A stretch of DNA of 38,160 bases from an uncultured Bacteroidales bacterium (GCA_902796035.1 CADBNR010000053.1:1-38160), one strand, 5' to 3'. Counted from the first letter of the stretch, positions 14,336-23,152 are shown. Translations and numbers: made by a program. The notes: generated from the letters alone by a model not told the origin.

Positions 14336-15868
14336 TTATTTAACATTTCTATGAGTCAGACGGCGCAGCATCGGACTGATTTTCGGCACGTCCTCGAACG
14401 TGCAGACGATGCCGAGATAGACTATAAGCATCAGAATGCGAGTCATATATACCAGCCACATCGCGAACAGTTGCTCCAGATACCCCCCGGCTATATAAAG
14501 TACGGCCGCCAACAGCGTGTACAGGGCCAGTCTACCGGTCTGATAGGGGATGGGATAATATTTCCGGCCCACGAAGTAGCTTATCACCATCACCGTGAAG
14601 TAAGATATCAGCGCTGCGAACGCCGAGCCGATGTATCCGTTCGGTATGCCGATGACGGGCACCAGCCACAGGTTCAGTCCCAACATCAGCACGAAACATA
14701 TCAGCGACATATACATTCCCCACTCGGTGCGGTCGGTCACCTTGTACCACACCGACAGGTTGAAGAACACTCCGAAGCAGAGTTCGGCAATCATCATCAC
14801 TGGCACCACCTCCAGACCGGGCCAGTAGGCCGGAGCCACGAAATGCTTGATGACAGGGAGGAAATACATCACGCCCAGGAAGATGAACAGACCGAATATG
14901 ACGAAAAACTTCATTGCGTCGGCATACGACTGCAGCTTCGACTCGCCGTCGTTCCCGGCCTGGGCGAAGATAAACGGCTCGTAGGCATATCGGAACGCCT
15001 GAGTGAACATCACCATCACGATGGCTATCTTGATGTTGGCGCCGTAGATGCCCACCATGGACTGCGCGGCGGCCTCGTTGCCACGGAACAGGTAGGGTAT
15101 GATGAGCTGTCCCATGTTCTGGCTCAGGATTCCGGCGATGCCTAAAATAAGGAGCGGCCAGGAATAGTGCAGCATCTTCTTCAGCAACGCACCGTCGAAG
15201 CGGAACTTATGCCGCGTGATCTCAGGCAAGAGCATCAGCAACACGGTCAGCGTGGCTATCATGTTGGCCAGGAAAATCCAGCCTATTCCGAATGCCTCGC
15301 CGCCAAGGGGAGCGTAGAACCAGTTGACCAGCCACCCGGCGCCGCTATCGGCAAGAGCGGGACAACCCTTGAGGAACAGCAGGTTGAGCGCGATGGTCAG
15401 CCCCACGTTCAGCAGCTTTATGCCCGCGAACCGATAGGCTTTCTTCTTATATCTAAGGTAGGCGAACGGGATGTTGGTGAACGCGTCTATCGCGACTATC
15501 ACACCCATCATCCACACGAACAGCGTCTTGCCGGGCAACAGCATGGCCCGCGACACCGGCTGCCCGAACAATGTGATGAGCACGATGAACAACAACGAGG
15601 TGGTGCCTACGGATATCAGCGACGTGGTGTAGACCTTCTCCGGATCCTTGGCACCGTTGGCGAACCGGAAGAAGCCGGTCTCCATGCCGTAGTTCAGTAT
15701 CACCAGCGCCACAGCGGTGAATGAATAGAGGTAGCTTACCACACCGTATTCCTCGGTGGGGAAGATATAGACGTACAGCGGGACGAGACACCAGTTCAGG
15801 AATCGTCCTATGATGCTTGACAGGCCGTAGACGGCCGTCTCTTTAGCCAGGGATTTTATACCAGCCAT
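14336..15868 (-). CDS. Polysaccharide/oligosaccharide flippase (MOP superfamily, Wzx-like)
   Basis: A 510-residue integral membrane protein with about 12-14 hydrophobic segments. It starts with the typical SLAKETAVYGLSSIIGRFLNWCLVPLY of polysaccharide biosynthesis (PF01943/PF14667-like) flippases, which turn undecaprenyl-linked sugar units across the inner membrane. Basic inter-helix loops such as YLRYKKKAYRF fit cytoplasmic sides. No glycosyltransferase or polymerase genes adjoin it, so the cargo is unknown; surface glycan and O-antigen-like units are possible. It starts 39 bases after the ruvB stop on the same strand, so both are probably on one transcript, with no clear terminator after it. 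Confidence 0.85.
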   Translation of the reverse strand: MAGIKSLAKETAVYGLSSIIGRFLNWCLVPLYVYIFPTEEYGVVSYLYSFTAVALVILNYGMETGFFRFANGAKDPEKVYTTSLISVGTTSLLFIVLITLFGQPVSRAMLLPGKTLFVWMMGVIVAIDAFTNIPFAYLRYKKKAYRFAGIKLLNVGLTIALNLLFLKGCPALADSGAGWLVNWFYAPLGGEAFGIGWIFLANMIATLTVLLMLLPEITRHKFRFDGALLKKMLHYSWPLLILGIAGILSQNMGQLIIPYLFRGNEAAAQSMVGIYGANIKIAIVMVMFTQAFRYAYEPFIFAQAGNDGESKLQSYADAMKFFVIFGLFIFLGVMYFLPVIKHFVAPAYWPGLEVVPVMMIAELCFGVFFNLSVWYKVTDRTEWGMYMSLICFVLMLGLNLWLVPVIGIPNGYIGSAFAALISYFTVMVISYFVGRKYYPIPYQTGRLALYTLLAAVLYIAGGYLEQLFAMWLVYMTRILMLIVYLGIVCTFEDVPKISPMLRRLTHRNVK

Positions 15869-15907
15869 TATTATAAGTAATAAGTCAGAGTGATGAGTGA
15901 CGAGGTG

Positions 15908-16954
15908 TTAATCAAAGAGGGAGGCCGCGCCGGGTTGGTTTGACACGCCGGGGCGCGTACGGTTCAGGTGGGTGTAGGCCAAGTCGGTCACCTCGCGGCC
16001 GCGCAGGGTGCGCTGCATGAAGCCCTCCTTGATAAGAAACGGCTCGTACACCTCCTCGATGGTGCCGGGGTCCTCGCCGATAGCCGTTGCAATGGTGTTC
16101 AGTCCCACGGGGCCTCCCTTGAACTTGTCGATCACCGTAGCCAGGATCTTGTTGTCGATCTCGTCCAGGCCGTAACGGTCTATATGCAGGGCCTCGAGGG
16201 CATGGCGTGTGATGGGGAGGTCGATTACGCCCGAACCCTTCACCATGGCGAAGTCGCGCACACGGCGCAACAGAGAGTTGGCGATACGCGGCGTGCCGCG
16301 GCTGCGCAGCGCTATCTCGGTGGCCGCTTCCGAGTCGATGTCAATCTTCAGCAGGCGCGCCGAACGCTTCACGATGCTCTGCAGCATCTCGTGGCCGTAA
16401 TACTCTAAGTGACAGTTTATGCCGAAACGCGCGCGCAACGGCGCCGTAAGGTTGCCGCTGCGGGTGGTGGCGCCTATAAGAGTGAAGGGTGAAATCTGCA
16501 GCTGCACGCTCTTGGCTCCGGGACCTTTGTCCAGCAGGATGTCGATGCGAAAATCCTCCATGGCCGAGTAGAGGTATTCCTCCACCACGGGGTGCAGACG
16601 GTGGATCTCGTCTATGAAAAGCACGTCGTGCGGTTCCAGCGACATCAGGATGCCCGCCAGGTCGCCCGGCTTGTCCAGTATGGGGCCGGATGTGGTCTTG
16701 AATCCCACGTGCAGTTCGTTTGCTATGATGTTGGAAAGTGTGGTCTTGCCAAGTCCCGGAGGGCCGTGCAACAGGGTGTGGTCGAGGCTGTCGCCGCGCA
16801 TCCGCGCCGCCTGCACGAACACGCGCAGGTTCTCCACGATGTCGGGCTGTCCGCGGAAATCATCGAAACGGAGCGGACGCAACGCCCGCTCTATGTCCTT
16901 TTCCACGCCCTGAGGCTCCATACTCTCCTCGCGTATGTCGAAATCTTCTTCCAT
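15908..16954 (-). CDS. ruvB: Holliday junction branch migration helicase subunit RuvB
   Basis: A 348-residue AAA+ motor that drives RuvA-bound Holliday junctions. It begins with the family's [12 protein letters not shown] segment. Walker A is GPPGLGKTT, Walker B is [10 protein letters not shown], sensor 1 is [11 protein letters not shown], and the arginine finger region is APLRARFG. The C-terminal winged helix contains [29 protein letters not shown], a RuvB hallmark. The length is normal. A TAAATTTG box on the minus strand (16959-16966) lies only 4 bases before the ATG, suggesting a leaderless or nearly leaderless transcript. The flippase gene follows downstream; pheT is divergent. Confidence 0.98.
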   Translation of the reverse strand: MEEDFDIREESMEPQGVEKDIERALRPLRFDDFRGQPDIVENLRVFVQAARMRGDSLDHTLLHGPPGLGKTTLSNIIANELHVGFKTTSGPILDKPGDLAGILMSLEPHDVLFIDEIHRLHPVVEEYLYSAMEDFRIDILLDKGPGAKSVQLQISPFTLIGATTRSGNLTAPLRARFGINCHLEYYGHEMLQSIVKRSARLLKIDIDSEAATEIALRSRGTPRIANSLLRRVRDFAMVKGSGVIDLPITRHALEALHIDRYGLDEIDNKILATVIDKFKGGPVGLNTIATAIGEDPGTIEEVYEPFLIKEGFMQRTLRGREVTDLAYTHLNRTRPGVSNQPGAASLFD

Positions 16955-16958
16955 ACCG

Positions 16959-16966
16959 CAAATTTA
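16959..16966 (-). promoter_or_regulatory. Possible -7 box immediately before ruvB
   Basis: On the minus strand TAAATTTG ends 4 bases before the ruvB ATG. A start site about 5-7 bases downstream would coincide with the ATG. No good -33 TTTG is visible at the right spacing, so confidence is limited. Confidence 0.4.
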
Positions 16967-17044
16967 GCTATTTTTTTTGGAAGTAGCATAACGTGATTCC
17001 AAGAAGCCGTTCAATCCGATTTTTCGGGCGTGAAAAAATTGATA

Positions 17045-17076
17045 TTTGGGAGAATAACGGATTTTTTGTATTTTTG
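17045..17076 (+). promoter_or_regulatory. Promoter of pheT
   Basis: TTTG (17045-17048), a 20-base spacer, then TATTTTTG (17069-17076). Both boxes match the Bacteroides consensus; the -7 box ends 20 bases before the ATG at 17097. Confidence 0.75.
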
Positions 17077-17096
17077 CAGATTGAAAAAACTTGGAC

Positions 17097-19586
17097 ATGA
17101 ACATATCATATAAATGGCTGGAACGGTACATAGCCGTAGACCGAGAGCCGCGCGACTTGGCGGCGACATTGACATCGACAGGACTGGAGTGTGACACAGT
17201 GGAGGAAGTGGAGAGCATCCGCGGCGGACTCCGCGGCATCGTCATAGGCAAAGTGCTTAGCTGCGAGGCGCATCCCGATTCCGACCATCTTCATGTAACA
17301 AGTGTGGACCTCGGAGGTCCGGAGCCCGTGACCATAGTGTGCGGCGCGCCGAACGTGGCTGCCGGCCAGACCGTGGTGGTGGCCACCGTGGGCGCTGTGC
17401 TGTATGACGGCGACAAGGAATTCAAGATCAAGAAATCGAAACTTCGCGGCGTGGAGTCCAACGGCATGATCTGCGCCGAGGACGAGATAGGGATAGGCAC
17501 GGACCATGCCGGCATCATCGTGCTGCCCGACGGCATCAAGCCGGGCACGCCGGCGGCCGAATACTACGGGTTGTCGAGCGACTGGTGCCTGGAGGTGGAG
17601 CTGACGCCCAACCGTGTGGACGCCGCCAGCCATTACGGCGTGGCCCGCGACCTCAAGGCAAAGCAATGGTGCGAGATAGCTTGCGGACAGAAAGAGGCCG
17701 AATATCCCGAAATATCGTTGCCCGATGTCAACGCGTTCAGCGTTGACCGTCCCGACGGCGCCGTCAAGGTGAGCGTCGAGGACCGTCAGGGCTGCCCCCG
17801 CTATTCCGGCGTCACCATCCGCGGCGTCAAGGTGACCGAGTCGCCCCAATGGCTCAAGGACCTGCTCAACGCCGTGGGCCAGCGTCCCATAAACAACATA
17901 GTGGACATCACCAACTTCGTGCTGTTGGGCATCGGTCAGCCGCTGCACTGCTTCGACCTAAGCAAGGTCAAGGGTGAGGAGATTGTGGTGCGCACATGTC
18001 CCACCGGAACCAAGTTCACCACCCTCGACGGCGTGGAGCGCACGCTGAACGAGGCCGACCTGATGATATGCGACGCCGAGAAGCCCATGTGCATCGCCGG
18101 CGTGTTCGGCGGTCTTGACAGCGGCGTGACGGACACCACGACCGACGTGTTCATCGAGAGCGCCTGGTTCAACTCCACGCGTATACGCCGCACGGCACGC
18201 CGCCACGGTCTGAGCACCGACGCATCGTTCCGCTACGAGCGCGGCACGGACCCGAACATCACCCTTTACGCCGCGCGCCTGGCCGCAGTGCTGATTCAGC
18301 AGTTGGCCGGCGGAGAAATCTGCGGCGACCTTACCGACATCTATCCCGAACCCGTCAGTCCCGTGCAGCTCGACTTCTCGCTGAAGTACTGCAACGGACT
18401 GATAGGCTACGACATACCGCGCGACATCGTCATTACCATACTGCGCGCGCTTGAGTTCGGCGTGACGGAGACCGCCGACGCCGACGTGCTGCAGCTCACG
18501 GTGCCCACCTACCGCGTGGACGTGACCCGTCCCTGCGACGTGGTGGAGGAAGTGCTGCGCATCTACGGATACAACAACATCGCCATCCCCGAGCGCACCA
18601 CGGTGGCATTGTCGCAGCCGGGCGACCCCGACCTGTCCAACGCCCTGCAGCAGACCGTCAGCAACCAGCTCAGCGCCCAGGGTTTCAACGAGATACTGAA
18701 CAATTCGCTGACCTCCCTCTCCTACTATGAATCGCTGGAGCAGATGAACGCCGACCGTTGTGTCAAGGTGCTGAATCCGCTGAGCCGCGAACTGTCGGTA
18801 ATGCGCCAGACCCTGCTGTTCGGCGGTCTGGAATCGATTGCACACAATGTGAAGCGCCGCGCCTCCGGCCTGCGCTTCTACGAGTTCGGCAACGTCTACG
18901 CAAAGGATCCGGCCAAGGAATCGACCCCGGAGCGCCCGCTGGCACCCTACACCGAGCGCATGGAGCTTGCCCTGTGGATCACGGGCAACAAGGCCGACGC
19001 GACATGGAACGCACCGGCCATGGAGAACAGCGTGTACGAGATGCGCGGCGTGGTGGACGCATTGCTGCGCCGCCTGGGCATCGACCCGCAGACACTCACC
19101 GCCGTGCAGGGCGAGGACGAGATATTCAGCGCCAAGATAAACCTGATGAGCCGTCAGGGCAACTGCGTGGCCGCATTGGGACTGGTGCGCCGCAAGCTGC
19201 TGCACGCGTTCGACATCGAGCAGCCCGTGGTGTACGCCTGCATGGACTGGAAGACGGTGTTCGGCATGGCGCGCAAGAACGTGGTGGAATTCACCGACCT
19301 GCCCAAGACGCAGGGCGTGGACCGCGACCTGGCGCTGTTAGTGGACCGCGCCGTGAAGTTCGCCGACATCGAGGCCGCCGCACGCAAGGCCGGCGGCAAG
19401 CTGCTTAAGAGCGTGCGCCTGTTTGACGTGTACGAAGGCGACAAGCTCCCCGCCGGCAAGAAATCGTATGCCGTGTCGATGGTGCTGCAGGACCCCGAAA
19501 AGACACTTAACGACAAGCAGATCGAAGCGATAATGAACAAGATCGTCGGCAGCCTGAAGCATACCGTAGGCGCCGAACTGAGATAA
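17097..19586 (+). CDS. pheT: Phenylalanine-tRNA ligase beta subunit
   Basis: An 829-residue beta chain of the alpha2-beta2 PheRS. The ATG at 17097 (MNISYKWLERYI) is preferred over an in-frame TTG at 17091. Domains run in order: the N-terminal region; a tRNA-binding EMAP-like domain (about 40-150, HPDSDHLHVTSVDLG and KSKLRGVESNGMICAEDE); B3/4 editing domain (about 210-390, QRPINNIVDITNFVLL and GLSTDASFRYERGTDP); B5 (about 400-475); the catalytic-like core; and a C-terminal FDX-ACB domain (from about 735, FTDLPKTQGVDRDLALLVD). The pheS gene is not adjacent. A promoter lies just upstream and yebC follows 28 bases after the stop, likely in the same transcript. Confidence 0.98.
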   Translation: MNISYKWLERYIAVDREPRDLAATLTSTGLECDTVEEVESIRGGLRGIVIGKVLSCEAHPDSDHLHVTSVDLGGPEPVTIVCGAPNVAAGQTVVVATVGAVLYDGDKEFKIKKSKLRGVESNGMICAEDEIGIGTDHAGIIVLPDGIKPGTPAAEYYGLSSDWCLEVELTPNRVDAASHYGVARDLKAKQWCEIACGQKEAEYPEISLPDVNAFSVDRPDGAVKVSVEDRQGCPRYSGVTIRGVKVTESPQWLKDLLNAVGQRPINNIVDITNFVLLGIGQPLHCFDLSKVKGEEIVVRTCPTGTKFTTLDGVERTLNEADLMICDAEKPMCIAGVFGGLDSGVTDTTTDVFIESAWFNSTRIRRTARRHGLSTDASFRYERGTDPNITLYAARLAAVLIQQLAGGEICGDLTDIYPEPVSPVQLDFSLKYCNGLIGYDIPRDIVITILRALEFGVTETADADVLQLTVPTYRVDVTRPCDVVEEVLRIYGYNNIAIPERTTVALSQPGDPDLSNALQQTVSNQLSAQGFNEILNNSLTSLSYYESLEQMNADRCVKVLNPLSRELSVMRQTLLFGGLESIAHNVKRRASGLRFYEFGNVYAKDPAKESTPERPLAPYTERMELALWITGNKADATWNAPAMENSVYEMRGVVDALLRRLGIDPQTLTAVQGEDEIFSAKINLMSRQGNCVAALGLVRRKLLHAFDIEQPVVYACMDWKTVFGMARKNVVEFTDLPKTQGVDRDLALLVDRAVKFADIEAAARKAGGKLLKSVRLFDVYEGDKLPAGKKSYAVSMVLQDPEKTLNDKQIEAIMNKIVGSLKHTVGAELR

Positions 19587-19614
19587 GACAGAATAATAAA
19601 GCAACATAAACCAA

Positions 19615-20334
19615 ATGGGAAGAGCATTTGAATACCGCAAAGCGCGCAAGCTGAAGCGTTGGGGCAACATGAGCCGCACCTTCACGCGCATAGGCAAGGA
19701 AATCACCATCGCCGCCAAGGCCGGAGGACCGGATCCGAACATGAACCCGCGTCTGCGCGTGCTGATGCAGAACGCCAAGGCCGCCAACATGCCCAAGGAC
19801 ACAGTGGAGCGCGCCATCAAGAAAGCCACCGACAAGGACGCCGGCGACTACAAGGAGATCGTATACGAGGGATACGGACCGCACGGTATCGCCATCGTGG
19901 TGGAGACAGCCACCGACAACAACCAGCGCACCGTGGCCAACGTGCGCAGCTACTTCAACAAGCACGGCGGCAACCTGGGCACCCAGGGTAGCCTCTCGTT
20001 CCTGTTCGACCACAAGAGCGTGTTCCACATCAAGCCCGGCGACGTGGCACAGGATGAGTTCGAGCTCGACCTGATGGACTACGAGGCCGAGCTGGAGACC
20101 GACGACGAAGGCGAGGAGTGGATCGTATATGGCGCCTTCGACCAGTTCGCCAACATCCAGAAGTTCCTGGAGGAGAAAGGTCTGGAAATCGTATCGGCCG
20201 AGTTCGAGCGCATCCCCACCGACTACAAGGAGGTGACCCCCGAACAGCGCGAGGCAATCGAGAAGCTGCTGGAGCGTTTCGAGGACGACGAGGACGTGCA
20301 GAACGTGTTCCACAACATGAAGGAAGAAGACTGA
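19615..20334 (+). CDS. yebC: YebC/PmpR-family protein
   Basis: A 239-residue YebC-family protein. It begins MGRAFEYRKARKLKRWGNMSRTFTRIGKEI, a Bacteroidetes variant of the GHSKWANIKHRK-type start. The core continues with AAKAGGPDPNMNPRLRVLMQNAKAANMPKDTVERAIKKA-type sequence, then YEGYGPHGIAIVVE and the middle domain strands KHGGNLGTQGSLSFLFDHK. The family was long called a transcriptional regulator; recent work places members at the ribosome relieving stalls. The acidic tail (RFEDDEDVQNVFHNMKEED) is typical. It follows pheT by 28 bases and ends at a strong terminator. Confidence 0.95.
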   Translation: MGRAFEYRKARKLKRWGNMSRTFTRIGKEITIAAKAGGPDPNMNPRLRVLMQNAKAANMPKDTVERAIKKATDKDAGDYKEIVYEGYGPHGIAIVVETATDNNQRTVANVRSYFNKHGGNLGTQGSLSFLFDHKSVFHIKPGDVAQDEFELDLMDYEAELETDDEGEEWIVYGAFDQFANIQKFLEEKGLEIVSAEFERIPTDYKEVTPEQREAIEKLLERFEDDEDVQNVFHNMKEED

Positions 20335-20378
20335 CAACATGAAGACGGAGATCTGATTCTTCAATCAACCGGCACAAG

Positions 20379-20410
20379 CGGACGGAGCCTGAGGTTTCGT
20401 CCGTTTTTTT
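20379..20410 (+). terminator. Terminator of the pheT-yebC unit
   Basis: CGGACGGAGCC (20379-20389), loop TGA, then GGTTTCGTCCG (20393-20403) with two G-T pairs, followed by seven T (20404-20410). A classical intrinsic terminator. Confidence 0.9.
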
Positions 20411-20644
20411 GCACTAATTTCACACTTGTTGACGAACCAATGCCGAACGTTATAAGTTATAGAAATAGACGGGTTGGAAAGGTTAAGAATCACTGACTCG
20501 ATTAGAATCATTGAAGTTGTCCCGACAACTTCTTTATAAACATCACCTTTTCGTAACCTTGATGTTGCGGGAGAGAGGGAGCGATCCTGATCTCCCGCTT
20601 TTCATATCCGTATAACGCTGCGAATCAGTCCTATCAGGACAATA
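20411..20644 (+). other. Gene-free stretch with three consecutive hairpins, possible small RNA
   Basis: No ORF of useful length is seen on either strand. Three hairpins follow one another: GAAGTTGT-CCCG-ACAACTTC (20513-20532); AACATCA...TGATGTT (20539-20566); and GCGGGAGA...TCTCCCGC (20567-20598), the last followed by TTTT. This is the layout of a small RNA ending in an intrinsic terminator. No good promoter box is visible upstream, so the RNA is only a candidate. Confidence 0.35.
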
Positions 20645-20676
20645 TTTCGGAATTTGACAAAAAATTGGTAACTTTG
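20645..20676 (+). promoter_or_regulatory. Promoter of the GT2 / LAB_N pair
   Basis: TTTC (20645-20648; one base off TTTG), a 20-base spacer, then TAACTTTG (20669-20676). The leader to the ATG at 20719 is about 35 bases. Confidence 0.6.
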
Positions 20677-20718
20677 CGGATTGGAAGCCGATAGGACAGC
20701 TTTGCAAACATTGAATCT

Positions 20719-21465
20719 ATGAACAAGACATCCGAATACGAGTTGACGATAGTAGTGCCGGTCTATAACGAGGAGGACAATATGGAGCGGCTTGAGAAGG
20801 AGCTGTCGGCATTCCTGCCGAAAGCTGCCGTAAAGAGCTGCGTGCTTTTCGTGAACGACGGCTCGAAGGACAGCAGTCTGGAGAAAATCAAGGCCATCTG
20901 CGGACGCCAGCCCGACTTCTATTATATCAGCAGCGGCATCAACCATGGACTGAGCACGGCCATCAAGGCAGCCATCGACATGACCGAGAGCCGGCTTATA
21001 GGCTACATCGACGCCGACCTGCAGACCAACCCCGAGGATTTCAACAAGTTGTTGGCCAAGTCGGGCGAATATCAGCTCGTGGCCGGCATCCGCGCCAACC
21101 GCAAGGACTCGGCGTTCAAGAACCTGCAGTCCAGGATAGCCAACGGCTTCCGCCGCAAGATGACCGGCGACACCGCCACCGACACCGGCTGCCCGCTGAA
21201 GGTGATGTGGACCGACTATGCACGGCAGCTGCCGTTCTTTGACGGTATGCACCGCTTTCTGCCCGCGCTGATGATGCTGGTGGACGGCAAGTTCTGCGAA
21301 ATGCCCGTGCAGCATTTCCCCCGCATAGCCGGAGTGTCGAAATATCACCTCTACAACCGTCTGGTATCTCCGTTCATGGACTGCTTCGCCTACCGCTGGA
21401 TGAAGAAGCGCTTCATCCGCTATGACATAGACCAGACCAACACCGGCTTAAACATCGTTCCTTAG
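20719..21465 (+). CDS. Family 2 glycosyltransferase, polyprenyl-phosphate type
   Basis: A 248-residue GT-A fold enzyme with ELTIVVPVYNEEDN at the start, LFVNDGSKDSS at about residue 50, GYIDADLQTNPED holding the metal-binding DAD motif (about 97), and the acceptor-side DTGCPLKVM. The arrangement resembles ArnC, DPM1 and GtrB-like enzymes that move a sugar from a nucleotide donor to a polyprenyl phosphate. Unlike ArnC/GtrB it has no C-terminal membrane helices. The next gene starts one base after its stop and encodes a small membrane protein, which may provide the membrane part. The sugar and the acceptor are unknown. Confidence 0.85.
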   Translation: MNKTSEYELTIVVPVYNEEDNMERLEKELSAFLPKAAVKSCVLFVNDGSKDSSLEKIKAICGRQPDFYYISSGINHGLSTAIKAAIDMTESRLIGYIDADLQTNPEDFNKLLAKSGEYQLVAGIRANRKDSAFKNLQSRIANGFRRKMTGDTATDTGCPLKVMWTDYARQLPFFDGMHRFLPALMMLVDGKFCEMPVQHFPRIAGVSKYHLYNRLVSPFMDCFAYRWMKKRFIRYDIDQTNTGLNIVP

Positions 21466-21466
21466 C

Positions 21467-22129
21467 ATGAGCCTGTCGCAGCTGCTGATATACGGCATTG
21501 GGTTCCTGGCGCAGGGATTCTTCTCGGCGCGTATCCTGGTGCAGTGGATTCTGTCGGAGAAGGCCAAGAAGGTCCTGTCCCCATCCATCTTCTGGATTCT
21601 GAGCATCTGCGGCGCCTACCTGCTGTGCATCTACGGCTGGCTGCGAAACGACTTTTCGATTGTACTGGGTCAGTTCATCAGCTACTACATATATCTGTGG
21701 AACCTGAACATGAAAGGCGTGTGGAAGCGTATGCACGTCATACTGCGCGTGCTGTTGCTGATCACGCCCGTCATCGCCATCACATACGTGGCCGGCGACG
21801 CGCAGCGGTTCATGGAGCATTTCTTCAACGTCGACTACATTCCGATGTGGCTCATCATATACGGCAGCACCGGCCAGGTACTGTTCACGCTGCGGTTCAT
21901 ATACCAGTGGTTCGTGAGCCGCAAGGACGGCGAATCGGTGCTTCCTCCCGGCTTCTGGATCATCAGCATCATCGGCTCGTCCATTATCGTGTCGTACGGA
22001 TTCATCCGCCACGACCCCGTCCTGATTCTCGGCCAGTCGTTCGGCCTGATATCCTACGTCCGCAACCTCATAATCGGCCACAAAGCCGCCAATCGCGAAA
22101 AAATGAAAGCCGGAACGCAGAAAGACTGA
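21467..22129 (+). CDS. Membrane protein with two LAB_N (lipid-A-disaccharide synthase N-terminal) repeats
   Basis: A 220-residue membrane protein with about six helices arranged as two copies of the LAB_N unit. Each copy has the pattern hydrophobic-GxxxQxxFxxRxxxQW-xxSE/SRK-...-P-xxFWxxSIxGxxxxxxYGxxRxDxxxxLGQ. Copy 1 is FLAQGFFSARILVQWILSEK then FWILSICGAYLLCIYGWLRND. Copy 2 is GSTGQVLFTLRFIYQWFVSRK then FWIISIIGSSIIVSYGFIRHD. LAB_N domains occur with polyprenyl-phosphate GT2 enzymes and at the N-terminus of some LpxB proteins and are thought to act on lipid-linked sugars. The one-base gap to the GT2 gene indicates translational coupling. The C-terminus is basic and cytosolic. Confidence 0.85.
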   Translation: MSLSQLLIYGIGFLAQGFFSARILVQWILSEKAKKVLSPSIFWILSICGAYLLCIYGWLRNDFSIVLGQFISYYIYLWNLNMKGVWKRMHVILRVLLLITPVIAITYVAGDAQRFMEHFFNVDYIPMWLIIYGSTGQVLFTLRFIYQWFVSRKDGESVLPPGFWIISIIGSSIIVSYGFIRHDPVLILGQSFGLISYVRNLIIGHKAANREKMKAGTQKD

Positions 22130-22203
22130 GACAAGTAATAAGCGGGTGATAAAGCATTTACAGAGCGACTTTGTGTTAAAAATTTAATTTTTTTGTATAA
22201 AAT

Positions 22204-22235
22204 TTTGTTACAAACGGATTTTTTGCTTACCTTTG
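22204..22235 (+). promoter_or_regulatory. Promoter in front of the truncated secreted-protein gene
   Basis: TTTG (22204-22207), a 20-base spacer, then TACCTTTG (22228-22235), matching both consensus boxes. It is followed by a leader of about 80 bases and an ATG at 22322 that is out of frame with the downstream coding remnant. Confidence 0.7.
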
Positions 22236-22307
22236 GGCGTTGAAACCGATGCTAAAGGCAGGCGCAATATCAATTACCCGGTTCGCAGGCAAAACGTGGC
22301 AACATAA

Positions 22308-22853
22308 CACTTAAATATTATATGCCGCGGACATCCGCGGCACGCCGACTGGAACAGCGACGCCGCACCCGAATTCGGCTGGCTGGACGAATATGTCAAG
22401 ACCAAAAACTCCGAGATCTACGACTGGATGAAAGCCAACATGTGCGCGGATTTCGACGTAGAGGACTGGGAGGGTAATATCACTTCCTATAAGAACGTAT
22501 GGTTCACAGGCTTCCCATTGGCCACTCCCGACATGAACACCATCATCTCCACGCAGGAGAACACGTTCGACTGGAGCACGGAGGCAATGGCATTCGGATT
22601 CTGCATGCCGTTCCAGGAGACATCGGGCATCCATGACGTGGCCGGCGAGAGCAACATGACCGTCAAGGCTCAGCGCGGCGGCATGATCGAGCTGCAGGGT
22701 GTCCGTGACGTGAAGGTCTATGACGCACAGGGCCGTCTTGTGTATGCCGCCGAAAACATCAACGGTTCGGTCAACACCGGCCTGAAAGGCGTCTGCATCG
22801 TACGTGCCACCGGCATGGACGGCGACGTCAAGACCGTCAAGGTGAATTTCTGA
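22308..22853 (+). pseudogene. Remnant of a secreted protein with T9SS-like C-terminal domain
   Basis: The reading frame ending at 22853 is open back to a TAA at 22305. It has no start until an internal ATG at 22428, and readable protein-like sequence (ADWNSDAAPEFGWLDEYVK) precedes that ATG. The last 70 residues (VKVYDAQGRLVY...GVCIVRATGMDG...VKTVKV) fit the type A C-terminal sorting domain of type IX secreted proteins. An upstream ATG at 22322, after a native-looking A/T leader and a good promoter, is in a different frame. The simplest reading is an internal deletion that removed most of the gene; a misassembly could look the same. The palindrome GCCGCGGA-CA-TCCGCGGC (22324-22341) lies at the joint. 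Confidence 0.6.
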
Positions 22854-22882
22854 TCCGATTCGGACTAATCGGACATAACTGG

Positions 22883-22918
22883 GATGCGCCGGCCGTAAGG
22901 ATACCGGCGCATCTTTTT
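22883..22918 (+). terminator. Terminator after the T9SS-domain remnant
   Basis: GATGCGCCGG (22883-22892) and CCGGCGCATC (22904-22913) are exact complements around an 11-base loop, followed by TTTTT. Confidence 0.9.
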
Positions 22919-22985
22919 CATTTTACATGAAAACAGCTCCAAGGGAGGTCCGAAATATGTTGAAAAACACTGAAACACCGCACAT

Positions 22986-23018
22986 TTTTGGTAAATTGAC
23001 AAAAAAATTGTAATTTTG
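22986..23018 (+). promoter_or_regulatory. Promoter of tRNA-Arg(CCT)
   Basis: TTTTG (22986-22990), a 20-base spacer, then TAATTTTG (23011-23018). The tRNA begins 62 bases further on, and the DUF177-rpmF-fabH genes may share this transcript. Confidence 0.75.
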
Positions 23019-23080
23019 CAGTTGCTATTTGCATAAGGGCACCTCGGAGCAACGCAAATCAGCATCAAGATGGAATACAA

Positions 23081-23152
23081 GCCTCTGTAGTTCAACGGAT
23101 AGAATAGAAGTTTCCTAAACTTTAGATAGGGGTTCGATTCCCCTCGGAGGTA
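23081..23152 (+). tRNA. tRNA-Arg, anticodon CCT
   Basis: A 72-base cloverleaf. Acceptor GCCTCTG pairs with CGGAGGT (G-T and T-G pairs at two positions), discriminator A. The D stem GTTC/GAAT includes a G-T pair. The anticodon stem GAAGT/ACTTT encloses loop TTCCTAA, giving anticodon CCT, which reads AGG. The T stem AGGGG/CCCCT has loop TTCGATT. CCA is not encoded. It lies 34 bases before the DUF177 gene. Confidence 0.95.

Noticed and set aside
17958-19205. Minus-strand open frame of 415 codons opposite pheT
   Set aside because: Shadow of pheT codon usage; the sense protein has every expected PheT domain.
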